Positions 1 through 8,524 of a stretch of 16,180 bases of DNA are shown here, piece after piece. Within the stretch, counting starts at the first letter, position 1. Each line of letters starts with the position of its first letter. The stretch comes from an uncultured Campylobacter sp. (GTDB lineage Bacteria > Campylobacterota > Campylobacteria > Campylobacterales > Campylobacteraceae). The notes below the pieces were generated by a model. That model was not told where the DNA came from, did not search any database, and saw only the letters and a program-made list of their open reading frames with translations. Both the position numbers and the translations under genes were made by a program. The stretch is from the NCBI RefSeq assembly GCF_938045345.1, contig NZ_CALIMS010000042.1, positions 1-16,180 on the forward strand, given 5' to 3'.

Positions 1-855
1 ACTATATATATACATTTAATAATAATATTTTTTATGTTTTTAGCAACTATAAGAATGCCGTATTATTGGAATTTCAATACTCAGGTAGATATCTTTAGCG
101 CCAATTCTAAAAGTTCATACGCTCAGTTAGATGGTATTTATATGGATGAGAGGATATCGGAAATCTTTGATTATTTCGATAAGTATGTAGCTGTTAAATC
201 TAAAAATCAAAAAGATTTTTACTTTTTTAATTTTCCCATAATGTACTTATTGAATAATAAAATTCCACCGTATTATTTAGTAACTCATTGGCTAGACGTA
301 TCGTCATCTAAGGCCATATCTAGGGAATATGATGAATTTATTAAATCTCCTGCGCAGAACGTTGTTATGTATCAATATCAGACATTTTTCTTTACTGTGC
401 ATCGAAATTTTCAAGTTAAAAGCTCTTTTAAACAACTTGATTTTCATGAAACTATGAATCAATGGGTACGGGAAGGAAGATATAAATTTATAAAGTCGTT
501 TGTAGTTCCATACGATAATGTACCTGCTGAAGAAGAAAAAAACCATATTCTTAAAAATATGCTCATTATTTTGCAAAATGAAAAATTTTTTGGTATGGAT
601 AGATCTAAATTTACAAAGTGGCTACAAGAGAATGGCGTAACATTAGTTACTATCAGGCGTGATAAAAAGATAGCTACCGATCAAAATGGCACAAAACAAG
701 AAGATGATAGCTTGCAAAATGGTGATGTATTGCAAATGGATGGTAGTATAGTAGATTTATGTAAAATATTTCCAATTCTAGGAGTAGCTCCGACCGAAGC
801 GACTTTTTTCAATACCATCAACGTATACGAAAAGCAAGAAGGTCATGGTGAATAG
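1..855 (+). CDS. C-terminal part of a GT-C-like integral membrane protein (5'-truncated by the window edge)
   Basis: The reading frame is open from base 1 to the TAG at 853-855, so the ATG at 34 is very probably internal. Residues before and just after that ATG are hydrophobic and match the last transmembrane helix of the next gene's product, followed by a soluble domain. That domain is clearly paralogous to the C-terminus of the downstream 681-aa protein: from IYM at base 136 onward, 35 of 55 aligned residues are identical, including shared KDFYFFN, PIMYLLN and KIPPY blocks, then EGRYKF, SFVVP and FNTIN. The visible part is therefore about the last 285 residues of a second, similar membrane glycosyltransferase. 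Its active-site end is not in the window, so function rests on the paralogue. The stop overlaps the next start by 11 bp, indicating co-translation. A true short gene starting at 34 is possible but unlikely. Confidence 0.8.
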   Translation, partial: TIYIHLIIIFFMFLATIRMPYYWNFNTQVDIFSANSKSSYAQLDGIYMDERISEIFDYFDKYVAVKSKNQKDFYFFNFPIMYLLNNKIPPYYLVTHWLDVSSSKAISREYDEFIKSPAQNVVMYQYQTFFFTVHRNFQVKSSFKQLDFHETMNQWVREGRYKFIKSFVVPYDNVPAEEEKNHILKNMLIILQNEKFFGMDRSKFTKWLQENGVTLVTIRRDKKIATDQNGTKQEDDSLQNGDVLQMDGSIVDLCKIFPILGVAPTEATFFNTINVYEKQEGHGE

Positions 856-2890
856 TTCTATTGAAGAGAAATTTATATTAACATTTTGCTTTAGTATAGT
901 ATTAATACTACATCTTCTTATATTCAACCATTACTTTTCCCTCCAAGAAGGCTGGTGGGAAACATATGCTTATCTGGTAAATAAGGGAGAGGTGATAAAT
1001 AAAGATTTTTATCTAGCATGGACTCCGTTATTTGTATATATAAATGCCTTTTATCAAAAAATATTTGGGATAAATTTCTTTGCATTTGCCTGCATCGGCG
1101 TGGTAGCAGCAATGATTCAGGTGATCTTATTGTATTTGGTTTTAAGGGAGTTTTTTTCAAAGCCGGCTAGTGCTATAGGAGCCACTTTTGCTAGCTTTTT
1201 ATGGTTTAGTATGGAGACATATATACCGAAGGATTATCATACTTACGTCTTCATCATAGAATTTTCTACCCTACTATTTCTAGTAAAATCCATAAAAAAT
1301 GAAAATTCTAAAAAAGGTACCATATATCAAATACTTGGAATCTTATTTCTAGTCCTACTTTTTTTCATAAAGCAAAATGTGGGATTAGTTCTTTTTGCTA
1401 GTCTTTTTGTATCTTATGCTTTTATATCCAGTAGCGTAAAAGATTATTTTAAAAGAATAGGATTTTTACTGCTCTTTACCGTTATATTCTTTGTATCCGT
1501 AAATTTTATAATGCCTTTTGATCCCGCATCTATAACCGATAATGACTCAAAAGGAAGTCTATGGACTGTAGCGACTAGATTTATTTTTGAACCAGAGCTT
1601 AGTCGGATATTAACAATAAGCGTATCGGAATTTTTTATAATATTAATTCTTGCATATTTTGGAAAAAATATTGTATATCTATATGATGTATTGGTAGGAC
1701 AAATTGCAGCAAGAACAACTATCTTATTTCGATTTACTATCGTAGCTATTGGACTGACTGCGCTTACTTATATTGTTTTATTTCATAATACTGTTATATT
1801 ATATATTATTAAATATATCTCTTATATTAGCTTTTCCATAGCTATGATTTTGTATATCATGTTTGCTGCTATGTTCTATAAAAATAGTAGTATTTTTGGA
1901 TCAAAAATTTACATTTTCATTACTTTTTGTGTTGCTGCTATAGTTTATAGTAATACTTTCACTACTATCGCCTTAAATATGAATAGCATTCTTTTGTGTG
2001 CAGGGTTGGCATTCAGCTTTTTATTAAATCAAAATTTGCGCAAAATAGCTAGGATTTTACTGATCTATTGGATGCTTGTAATGGTATCTTTCATAATATA
2101 CGTAAAATTTTTAATACCATATAATTGGCTTGAAAATTATCAAGGTAGTGTATTCGAGGCTAAATCCGAGACCTCATATATTCCTTTAAAAAATATTTAT
2201 ATGAATCAGAAATTATCTTATATTTTTGACTATATTCATGATTATGTACCTAAAAATACAGTATCTGACAAAGATTTTTACTTTTTTAACTTACCGATAA
2301 TGTATCTTTTAAATGATAAAATTCCACCATATCACTTAGTAACACAATGGTTTGATGTAACTCCAACAAAACTGATTAAACAAGAATATATTAATTTTAC
2401 AAATAGACCAACCAAGAACATCGTTTTATATCAATATTATAAAAAAGCGTTTGATATAAATAAAAGACTTTTGAGAAAAGATGATTTTATTCAAGAGGAT
2501 TTTTATAAAGTAATGAATAAATGGGTAAAAGAGGGTAGATATAAATTTATAAACTCCTTTGTTGTACCTAATAGCTTGATGTTTAATAATGCATCTAAAA
2601 ATTTAAATATTCAAACAGATGTAATAATTCAAAATAGTAACTTTTTTGATCAAAGTTATGAAAGGTTCTATTTATGGCTACAGGATAGCGGCGTAAATCT
2701 CATACAAATCACTAGAGACGGAGCCGTTTTGCAAGATATTAATAATACAATTAGGAATTCGGATATAGTAACCTTGAATGGTAATGTAGCCAATATAATG
2801 GAAATTTTACCTCAACTTGGGGTTGAGCTGATTGATAAGGCAAATTTTAATACTATAAATATTTATAGACGAAATGATAGCTATGATTAA
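845..2890 (+). CDS. Multi-spanning GT-C-like membrane glycosyltransferase (GtrC-type candidate)
   Basis: This 681-aa protein has roughly ten or more hydrophobic segments between residue 12 and about residue 430, then a soluble tail of about 240 residues that is probably periplasmic. The first external loop carries acidic and aromatic residues (EGWWETYAYLVNKG, then NKDFY), the pattern seen in PMT/ArnT-like GT-C enzymes, which take a sugar from polyprenyl phosphate and place it on an acceptor outside the membrane. That assignment is inference from topology, loop pattern and context; no specific family name is certain. The tail is paralogous to the preceding partial gene. Downstream are GtrA- and GtrB-type genes, which fits the role of acceptor-specific transferase in a Gtr-like system. 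The gene is very AT-rich compared with the rfb genes. Its start overlaps the previous stop by 11 bp. Alternative: a membrane protein of unknown function. Confidence 0.7.
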   Translation: MVNSSIEEKFILTFCFSIVLILHLLIFNHYFSLQEGWWETYAYLVNKGEVINKDFYLAWTPLFVYINAFYQKIFGINFFAFACIGVVAAMIQVILLYLVLREFFSKPASAIGATFASFLWFSMETYIPKDYHTYVFIIEFSTLLFLVKSIKNENSKKGTIYQILGILFLVLLFFIKQNVGLVLFASLFVSYAFISSSVKDYFKRIGFLLLFTVIFFVSVNFIMPFDPASITDNDSKGSLWTVATRFIFEPELSRILTISVSEFFIILILAYFGKNIVYLYDVLVGQIAARTTILFRFTIVAIGLTALTYIVLFHNTVILYIIKYISYISFSIAMILYIMFAAMFYKNSSIFGSKIYIFITFCVAAIVYSNTFTTIALNMNSILLCAGLAFSFLLNQNLRKIARILLIYWMLVMVSFIIYVKFLIPYNWLENYQGSVFEAKSETSYIPLKNIYMNQKLSYIFDYIHDYVPKNTVSDKDFYFFNLPIMYLLNDKIPPYHLVTQWFDVTPTKLIKQEYINFTNRPTKNIVLYQYYKKAFDINKRLLRKDDFIQEDFYKVMNKWVKEGRYKFINSFVVPNSLMFNNASKNLNIQTDVIIQNSNFFDQSYERFYLWLQDSGVNLIQITRDGAVLQDINNTIRNSDIVTLNGNVANIMEILPQLGVELIDKANFNTINIYRRNDSYD

Positions 2891-3248
2891 ACGACAAGCC
2901 GTCAAGTTTCTCTTCGTAGGTATCATGAATACTACCTTTGGATATGGGCTTTTTGCCCTTTTTATCTATCTAGGTCTATATTATCCCCTCGCCGTGTTGC
3001 TTTCTACGATACTTGGCGTATTGTTTAACTTTAAAACCATAGGCGGACTGGTATTCGGCAGCAACGATAATAAACTTATTTTTAAATTTATTTTAGTGTA
3101 TGTTATAATATATTTTTTAAACATATTCTTTTTATGGCTTTTTAAGCGGCTTGGCTTTGAAAATATGTATCTAAATGGCTTTGTACTTTTGATCCCGCTG
3201 GCTGCGGTATCATTTTTGTTAAATAAATTTTTCGTCTTTAGGAGATGA
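2874..3248 (+). CDS. GtrA-family membrane protein (putative polyprenyl-phosphate-sugar flippase)
   Basis: This 124-aa protein is almost entirely hydrophobic, with four predicted membrane helices at roughly residues 10-30, 36-56, 66-88 and 98-119. The features RQAVKFLFVG near the N-terminus, an FNF turn after the second helix and a basic LLNKFFVFRR end are typical of the GtrA family, and the length is normal for it. GtrA proteins are thought to help move undecaprenyl-phosphate-linked sugars across the inner membrane. The chosen start overlaps the previous stop by 17 bp; an ATG at 2883 would give an 8-bp overlap and is equally plausible. It lies directly before a GtrB-type transferase with a 1-bp gap, the usual partner. 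The transported sugar cannot be read from the sequence. Confidence 0.85.
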   Translation: MIAMIKRQAVKFLFVGIMNTTFGYGLFALFIYLGLYYPLAVLLSTILGVLFNFKTIGGLVFGSNDNKLIFKFILVYVIIYFLNIFFLWLFKRLGFENMYLNGFVLLIPLAAVSFLLNKFFVFRR

Positions 3249-3249
3249 T

Positions 3250-4182
3250 ATGAAAAAAATCAGTATAGTTACCGCCTGCTTTAACGAGGAGGAGAATGTA
3301 GAGGAGGTATATTCGCGCGTAAAAAAAGTTATGGGCGAATTTCCGGAGTATGCCTATGAGCATATATTTATCGATAATGCTTCGACCGATAGGACGGTTG
3401 AAATTTTAAAACGCCTAGCAAAGGATGATAAAAATTTAAAGATCATCGTAAATTCCAGAAACTTCGGGCATATCAAATCGCCAACCTATGCGCTTTTGGG
3501 TGCAGACGGAGATGCTGTTATCTCTATCGTAGCCGATTTGCAAGATCCGCCCGAGATGATTGCGCAGTTTATAGAAAAATGGCAAGAGGGCAACGACTTG
3601 GTTTTGGCTATTAAGCGAGATAGCGAGGAGCGCGGCGTGATGTTTAAAATCAGAGAGTGTTATTACGAACTCTTATCAAAACTATCTGAGATCGAGATTT
3701 TTAAGAATTTTACCGGCTTTGGACTTTTTGATAAAAAGGTCATTGCGGCTCTTAGACAGATGCATGATCCGTATCCGTTTTTTCGTGGAATGCTCGCGGA
3801 GGCGGGTTATAAAGTGGCCAAAATTCCTTACGATCAACCTGTGAGGATTAAAGGAGTTACCAAAAATAACTTCTACACGCTTTATGATATGGGGATACTC
3901 GGTATAATCTGCAATTCCAAAGTACCACTTCGGCTCGCAACCTTTATAGGTATGATAATGGGCATTTTAAGCATAATAGTAGGACTTGTGTATTTTATAC
4001 TTAAGCTAATTTATTGGGACGAGATGAGCGTGGGCATCGCGCCTCTTATCATACTTTTTTCATTCGTTTCATCTGGAATTTTGTTTTTTATCGGTATAAT
4101 AGGCGAATATATCGGGGCAATTTATACACAAGTGTTAAATCGCCCATTGGTATTTGAAAAAGAAAGAATAAATTTTGATTAA
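3250..4182 (+). CDS. Family 2 glycosyltransferase, DPM1/GtrB type, with two C-terminal membrane helices
   Basis: This 310-aa protein has a GT-A domain in about residues 1-220: ISIVTACFNEEENV at the N-terminus, NSRNFGH, and VADLQDPPE at 94-102 with the conserved Asp96 of the nucleotide-sugar/metal site. TGFGLFDKKV follows in the acceptor half. Two hydrophobic helices follow at about 227-250 and 262-290, then IGEYIGAIY, which is typical of the GtrB/ArnC-like group. Such enzymes load a sugar from a nucleotide donor onto undecaprenyl phosphate at the inner face of the membrane. The gene starts 1 bp after gtrA-type stop, with an AGGAGA ribosome site overlapping that stop. With the GtrA-like protein and the upstream GT-C proteins it forms a coherent lipid-linked glycosylation module. 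Donor identity (often UDP-glucose) is not determined. Confidence 0.88.
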   Translation: MKKISIVTACFNEEENVEEVYSRVKKVMGEFPEYAYEHIFIDNASTDRTVEILKRLAKDDKNLKIIVNSRNFGHIKSPTYALLGADGDAVISIVADLQDPPEMIAQFIEKWQEGNDLVLAIKRDSEERGVMFKIRECYYELLSKLSEIEIFKNFTGFGLFDKKVIAALRQMHDPYPFFRGMLAEAGYKVAKIPYDQPVRIKGVTKNNFYTLYDMGILGIICNSKVPLRLATFIGMIMGILSIIVGLVYFILKLIYWDEMSVGIAPLIILFSFVSSGILFFIGIIGEYIGAIYTQVLNRPLVFEKERINFD

Positions 4183-4193
4183 AGGGAGCTTTA

Positions 4194-4967
4194 ATGAAAG
4201 TTTTAATACTAGCAGGGGGTTTCGGTACTAGGCTTGCCGAAGAGACGAGCATTAGGCCAAAGCCAATGGTAGAGATCGGCGAAAAACCGATTTTATGGCA
4301 TATTATGAAAATTTATAGTTTGTACGGATTTAACGAATTCGTCATTCTACTTGGCTATAAAGGCTACTATATCAAAGAATATTTTGCCAATTATTTTTTG
4401 CATCAAAGCGATATGACTATAGATTTGAAAAATGGCAAAATGGAGGTTTTGAGCAATTTTAGTGAGCCTTGGAGCGTTACGCTGTTAAATACTGGGCTAA
4501 ACACTATGACTGGCGGTCGTATTAAGCGGGCTCAGAGCATAGTGGGAGACGAACCATTTTTGCTTACTTATGGAGATGGTGTTAGTGATATAGATATCCA
4601 CGAGCTTGTAAAATTTCATAAGTCTCATGGCAAAACGCTTACGATGACTTCCGTTCAACCGGAAGGTCGTTTTGGGGCACTAAATATAGATGACGAAAGT
4701 CGCGTGCATGAGTTTAAGGAAAAACCAAAAGGAGACGGCAATTGGATCAATGCAGGTTTCTTTGTATGCGAGCCCAAGGTTTTTGACTATATTACGAATG
4801 GAGATGCGACGATATTCGAGCAAGAGCCGCTTATGAATTTGGCCCACGACGGCGAAATTTTAGCGTATAAACACAGTGGATTTTGGAAACCGATGGATAC
4901 GCTTAGAGATAAGCTTGAGTTAAACAAAATTTGGGATAGCGGCAACGCTCCGTGGAAAAAGTGGTAG
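4194..4967 (+). CDS. rfbF: Glucose-1-phosphate cytidylyltransferase
   Basis: This 257-aa protein makes CDP-glucose from glucose-1-phosphate and CTP, the first step to CDP-linked 3,6-dideoxyhexoses. The sequence shows the nucleotidyltransferase signature LAGGFGTRLAEET followed by RPKPMVEIG near the N-terminus, and TYGDGVSDID with Asp128 and Asp132 as likely metal ligands. NAGFFVCEP and the C-terminal HSGFWKPMDTLRDK block are characteristic of RfbF rather than of RmlA or GalU. The length equals that usual for RfbF/DdhA. AGGGAG lies just upstream of the ATG, 11 bp after the previous gene. The next gene is the CDP-glucose 4,6-dehydratase, its normal pathway partner. The assignment is strong. Confidence 0.96.
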   Translation: MKVLILAGGFGTRLAEETSIRPKPMVEIGEKPILWHIMKIYSLYGFNEFVILLGYKGYYIKEYFANYFLHQSDMTIDLKNGKMEVLSNFSEPWSVTLLNTGLNTMTGGRIKRAQSIVGDEPFLLTYGDGVSDIDIHELVKFHKSHGKTLTMTSVQPEGRFGALNIDDESRVHEFKEKPKGDGNWINAGFFVCEPKVFDYITNGDATIFEQEPLMNLAHDGEILAYKHSGFWKPMDTLRDKLELNKIWDSGNAPWKKW

Positions 4968-4969
4968 CA

Positions 4970-6052
4970 ATGCAAGATATGCAGGATCTATACTCCGGAA
5001 TTTATAAGGGCAAAACAGTTTTGCTTACCGGGCATACCGGTTTTAAGGGCTCATGGCTTAGTCTATGGCTGCAGCGCTTGGGCGCGAAAGTGATAGGGTA
5101 TTCGCTTCCGGCGCCTACAGAGCCAAATCATATAGGACTTTTAAATTTAAATATCGTCCAGGTAATCGCCGACATACGAGATCTTGCTAAATTAAACGAA
5201 GTCTTTGCGGCTTATAAGCCCGACATTGTATTCCACTTTGCCGCTCAGGCGCTCGTACGCCCATCTTATGCCGATCCTATCACAACCTACGAAACCAATG
5301 TTATCGGCACATTAAAAGTCTTTGAAGCCTGCAGAAAAGCAGGCGTTCGCGCGATCGTAAATATCACAAGTGACAAGGCTTACGAAAATAAAGAGTGGGT
5401 TTGGGGATATCGCGAGAGCGATCCTATGGGCGGATATGATCCATATAGCTCGTCGAAAGGCTGCGCGGATCTTCTGGCTAATTCATATCGAAACTCCTTT
5501 TTTAACGAAAAAGATTACGGCACAAAGCATCAAACGCTGCTTGCCACGTGTCGCGCAGGTAATGTCATAGGCGGCGGAGACTGGGCACAAGATAGATTGA
5601 TTTGCGACGTTATGCGCGCAGCAGCTAAAAATGAAGCGGTAACGATCCGCAATCCGCATGCGACACGCCCTTGGCAGCACGTACTCGAGCCGCTTGGCGG
5701 ATATTTACTCGTGGGGCAAAAGTTGCTTGAAGGGCGAAAGGAATTCGGCGGTGCGTGGAATTTCGGACCTAGCGATGATGGTGCGATTAGGGTGCTTGAT
5801 GTACTAAAGAGCGCCAAGCGATATTGGGATAAGATAGAATTTAAAATCGGCTCCGACACGGATCAGCCGCATGAGGCAAATTTATTGAAGCTTGATTGCT
5901 CTAAAGCACATGCGCTGCTTGGCTGGAAGCCCGTTTGGGATAGCGAAACGGCATTTGAAAAAACTGTAAAATGGTATAAAAATTTCTACGAAAACGGCGC
6001 AATTGATACCGAGCAAAATTTAAACGACTACGTAAAAGAGATGATGCGATGA
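4970..6052 (+). CDS. rfbG: CDP-glucose 4,6-dehydratase
   Basis: This is a 360-aa extended SDR enzyme that converts CDP-glucose to CDP-4-keto-6-deoxy-D-glucose with bound NAD. TGHTGFKGSW at residues 20-29 is the dinucleotide-binding loop. TSDK at 133-136 is the family's active-site Thr/Asp/Lys set, and Tyr159-SSS-Lys163 is the YxxxK pair. VIGGGDWAQDRLICD and RPWQHVLEPLGGY are typical of RfbG. I start it at ATG 4970, 2 bp after the rfbF stop, because this gives a family-like N-terminus and length. The frame also allows GTG 4952, inside rfbF, or ATG 4979. The stop overlaps the next gene's ATG (ATGA). Strong assignment. Confidence 0.95.
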   Translation: MQDMQDLYSGIYKGKTVLLTGHTGFKGSWLSLWLQRLGAKVIGYSLPAPTEPNHIGLLNLNIVQVIADIRDLAKLNEVFAAYKPDIVFHFAAQALVRPSYADPITTYETNVIGTLKVFEACRKAGVRAIVNITSDKAYENKEWVWGYRESDPMGGYDPYSSSKGCADLLANSYRNSFFNEKDYGTKHQTLLATCRAGNVIGGGDWAQDRLICDVMRAAAKNEAVTIRNPHATRPWQHVLEPLGGYLLVGQKLLEGRKEFGGAWNFGPSDDGAIRVLDVLKSAKRYWDKIEFKIGSDTDQPHEANLLKLDCSKAHALLGWKPVWDSETAFEKTVKWYKNFYENGAIDTEQNLNDYVKEMMR

Positions 6053-7842
6053 TAAAAGTTAGCGATTTTATAGCAAAATTTATAGCCGAACACGAAGATA
6101 CCGCAAAGACCGTATTTATGGTCTCGGGTGGCGGCAATATGCACCTGATAGATTCGCTTGGCAAAAATGAAAATTTAGAGTATGTCTGTAACCATCACGA
6201 ACAGGCTTGCGCGATAGCTGCAGAGGGCTATGCGCGCGTCTCAAATAAGATCGGTATCGCGTATGTTACCACGGGTCCCGGCGGGACGAACGCGATTACC
6301 GGCGTTTACGGCGCTTGGGTAGATTCGATCCCTATGATGATTATATCGGGACAGGTAAAATTTCAAACGACCGTCGCTTCGCAACCCGAGCTAAATTTGC
6401 GTCAGCTCGGCGATCAAGAGGTCAATATCATTGACATCGTAAAACCTATCACAAAATATGCCGTAATGATAACTGATAAAAATAGCATAAAATTCCATCT
6501 GCAAAAAGCGGTTTATGAGGCTAAGCACGGCAGACCGGGACCCGTATGGTTGGATGTGCCGCTAGACATACAAGGCGCGATGGTGGACGAAGCGGATTTG
6601 GTAGAATTTGAAATCCCAGAAGAGCCGAAATTCGACACAAAAATCCCACAGGTTCTAGATGCGTTAAAAGCTGCTAAACGCCCCGTTATCATTGTGGGTA
6701 ACGGAGTGAGGTTAGCCAATGCAAAAGATGATTTTAGAGCCTTGATTGACGAGTTAAAAATCCCTGTTTTGACTGCTATTTCAGGAGTTGATTTAATAGA
6801 AACTTCAAATAAGTATTTTTTTGGTAGACCGGGAATTTTAGGTGAGAGGGCCGGGAATTTTGTAATTCAAAATAGCGATTTGGTAATAGTATTAGGTACA
6901 AGATTAAATCTTAGAATTTTGAGCTTTAATTGGGAATTTTTTGCGCGAGAAGCCAAAAAAATTATGATTGATATAGATGAAAACGAACTTAATAAAAAAA
7001 CTTTTATTCCGGATATAAAAATTAAATCCGATGCAAAGGTTTTTATAAATGATCTTAGAGAAAAAGCTAGAGATTTAAATCTAGAAATTGGAGACTGGCT
7101 TAAATATTGTAATAGAATAAAAATGAAATATCCTGTTTTTGATAAGTCCGTATTGAAAGAGAAGAATTATGTCAGTTCATATTATTTTCCAAGATTACTT
7201 TCGGAGAAATTACCAAAAAATTCTCTCTTGCTTACCGGTAATGGCATAGCATATACATCAACATTTCAGAGCTATCCGGTACGAGCAGGTGATAGGCTTT
7301 TTGCAAATGTCGGATGTGCTTCTATGGGCTATGATTTGCCGGCACTAATTGGTGCATGCGTAGCAAATAATAAAAGACAAACTATATGCTTAACCGGTGA
7401 TGGAAGCATTCAGATGAATATCCAGGAATTGCAAACTATTATTCATTATCGGCTTCCCGTTAAAATTTTTATGTATAACAACAATGGATACCTCTCTATA
7501 CGCATAACTCAACATAATTATTTCAATAACAATTTTGTCGGTGAAAGTCCTATAAGTGGTGTAAGTATACCGGATATGAAGGCGCTCGCTAAAATTTATG
7601 GCTTTAAAGTATTTCAAATTAAAAATAACGATGATGCCAATGCAAAAATAGATGAAATTTTATCATGTGAGGGATCGGTGTTTTGCGAAGTGATGCTGCC
7701 GCCCAATGAAGCCATAGGGCCAAAAGTTGCATCTATGAAGCTTCGGGATGGGACTATGATATCAAAACCATTGGAAGATCTTGCTCCATTTTTACCTCGA
7801 GATGAATTTTATAAAAATATGATAGTAAAGCCTTTGGATTGA
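6049..7842 (+). CDS. ThDP-dependent acetolactate-synthase-like enzyme (YerE-like candidate)
   Basis: This 597-aa protein has the three-domain layout of the acetohydroxyacid-synthase superfamily. Glu51 in NHHEQACA is the residue that activates thiamine diphosphate. TTGPGGTNAITG and SIPMMIISGQ are conserved in the first domain. A central cofactor domain holds GRPGILGERAGNF and VLGTRLN. The ThDP/Mg motif begins at Gly450-Asp-Gly and ends at Asn478-Asn479. Its place between rfbG and rfbH argues against branched-chain amino-acid synthesis. YerE of the yersiniose A pathway is an acetolactate-synthase-like ThDP flavoenzyme that attaches a two-carbon unit from pyruvate to CDP-4-keto-3,6-dideoxyglucose, and the same role is inferred here. 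Base composition drops sharply from about 6.7 kb onward within the gene. The start overlaps rfbG by 4 bp. The actual donor and acceptor are unknown. Confidence 0.85.
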   Translation: MIKVSDFIAKFIAEHEDTAKTVFMVSGGGNMHLIDSLGKNENLEYVCNHHEQACAIAAEGYARVSNKIGIAYVTTGPGGTNAITGVYGAWVDSIPMMIISGQVKFQTTVASQPELNLRQLGDQEVNIIDIVKPITKYAVMITDKNSIKFHLQKAVYEAKHGRPGPVWLDVPLDIQGAMVDEADLVEFEIPEEPKFDTKIPQVLDALKAAKRPVIIVGNGVRLANAKDDFRALIDELKIPVLTAISGVDLIETSNKYFFGRPGILGERAGNFVIQNSDLVIVLGTRLNLRILSFNWEFFAREAKKIMIDIDENELNKKTFIPDIKIKSDAKVFINDLREKARDLNLEIGDWLKYCNRIKMKYPVFDKSVLKEKNYVSSYYFPRLLSEKLPKNSLLLTGNGIAYTSTFQSYPVRAGDRLFANVGCASMGYDLPALIGACVANNKRQTICLTGDGSIQMNIQELQTIIHYRLPVKIFMYNNNGYLSIRITQHNYFNNNFVGESPISGVSIPDMKALAKIYGFKVFQIKNNDDANAKIDEILSCEGSVFCEVMLPPNEAIGPKVASMKLRDGTMISKPLEDLAPFLPRDEFYKNMIVKPLD

Positions 7843-7843
7843 T

Positions 7844-8524
7844 ATGAGATTTTTATTTTTGGATTTTGACGGCGTCCTTTTTGATACTGTACGTGAAGCC
7901 TATGAGGTTTGTAGATCTACGCCAAGTTTTTTAAGGCAAAAATTTGATGAAAAGCAATATGCCGAATTTTTAAGATTTAGACCTCATGTGGGTCCGGCAT
8001 GGAATTATTATTTCGTTATGACAGCTATAACTAATAACAATAAAGAGCTTTTAGCTTTTGATTATAACAATGAAGCAAAGAAATTTGAAAAAGACTTTTT
8101 TGAGACTCGTAAAAAGTTAAAAGCAAATAACTATGAAAATTGGTTGGCTTTGAATAGGCCATATCCGTTTTTATTGGAGCTATCAAATATGAAACTGAAT
8201 CGGCAGACTTTTATTGTAACTACTAAAGATAGTAAAACTGTATTGGATTTAGCCAAAAGATTTAATATTCAATTTATAAATAACGATAATATATTGGGGG
8301 CAGATATATTTGCTAAATTTAATTCAAAAGCTAATATAATAAATTCAATTTTAAAAGATGGCGATAGCGGGATTTTTATAGATGATTCAGAAATGCATTT
8401 AAAAAAATGTGAGCACATAAAAGGACTTAAGTTATTACAGCCCGATTGGGGATATGTAGAGAGGAATAGTAAGTATATGGGCGATATTAAAATGATATTA
8501 AGCGTATTGGAGGAAGAGGTATGA
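7844..8524 (+). CDS. HAD-superfamily hydrolase (putative phosphatase)
   Basis: This 226-aa protein carries the four HAD motifs. LDFDGVLFDT has nucleophile Asp7 and acid/base Asp9. IVTTKDS with Thr126/127 is motif II. Lys in NSKANII is a plausible motif III residue. IFIDDSE with Asp180 and Asp181 is motif IV. Residues about 15-100 form a helical insert that would be the cap domain. The chemistry is therefore most likely phosphate-ester hydrolysis, but the substrate cannot be inferred. The gene begins 1 bp after the ThDP enzyme and overlaps the aldolase by 4 bp, so it probably serves the same sugar pathway. It is AT-rich, like the second half of the ThDP gene. A role in removing phosphate from an aldol product or precursor is speculation. 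Confidence 0.82.
   Translation: MRFLFLDFDGVLFDTVREAYEVCRSTPSFLRQKFDEKQYAEFLRFRPHVGPAWNYYFVMTAITNNNKELLAFDYNNEAKKFEKDFFETRKKLKANNYENWLALNRPYPFLLELSNMKLNRQTFIVTTKDSKTVLDLAKRFNIQFINNDNILGADIFAKFNSKANIINSILKDGDSGIFIDDSEMHLKKCEHIKGLKLLQPDWGYVERNSKYMGDIKMILSVLEEEV

Noticed and set aside
34..855. ATG at 34 as the start of a complete 273-aa protein
   Set aside because: The frame is open to base 1 and the residues before and after the ATG match the last membrane helix of the downstream paralogue, so the gene almost certainly continues upstream.
4952..4969. GTG at 4952 as the rfbG start
   Set aside because: It lies within rfbF and adds residues absent from the family; ATG 4970 gives the expected length.
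5370..5859. Forward and reverse open frames inside rfbG
   Set aside because: Out-of-frame by-products of the GC-richer codons of rfbG; the proteins have no family features.
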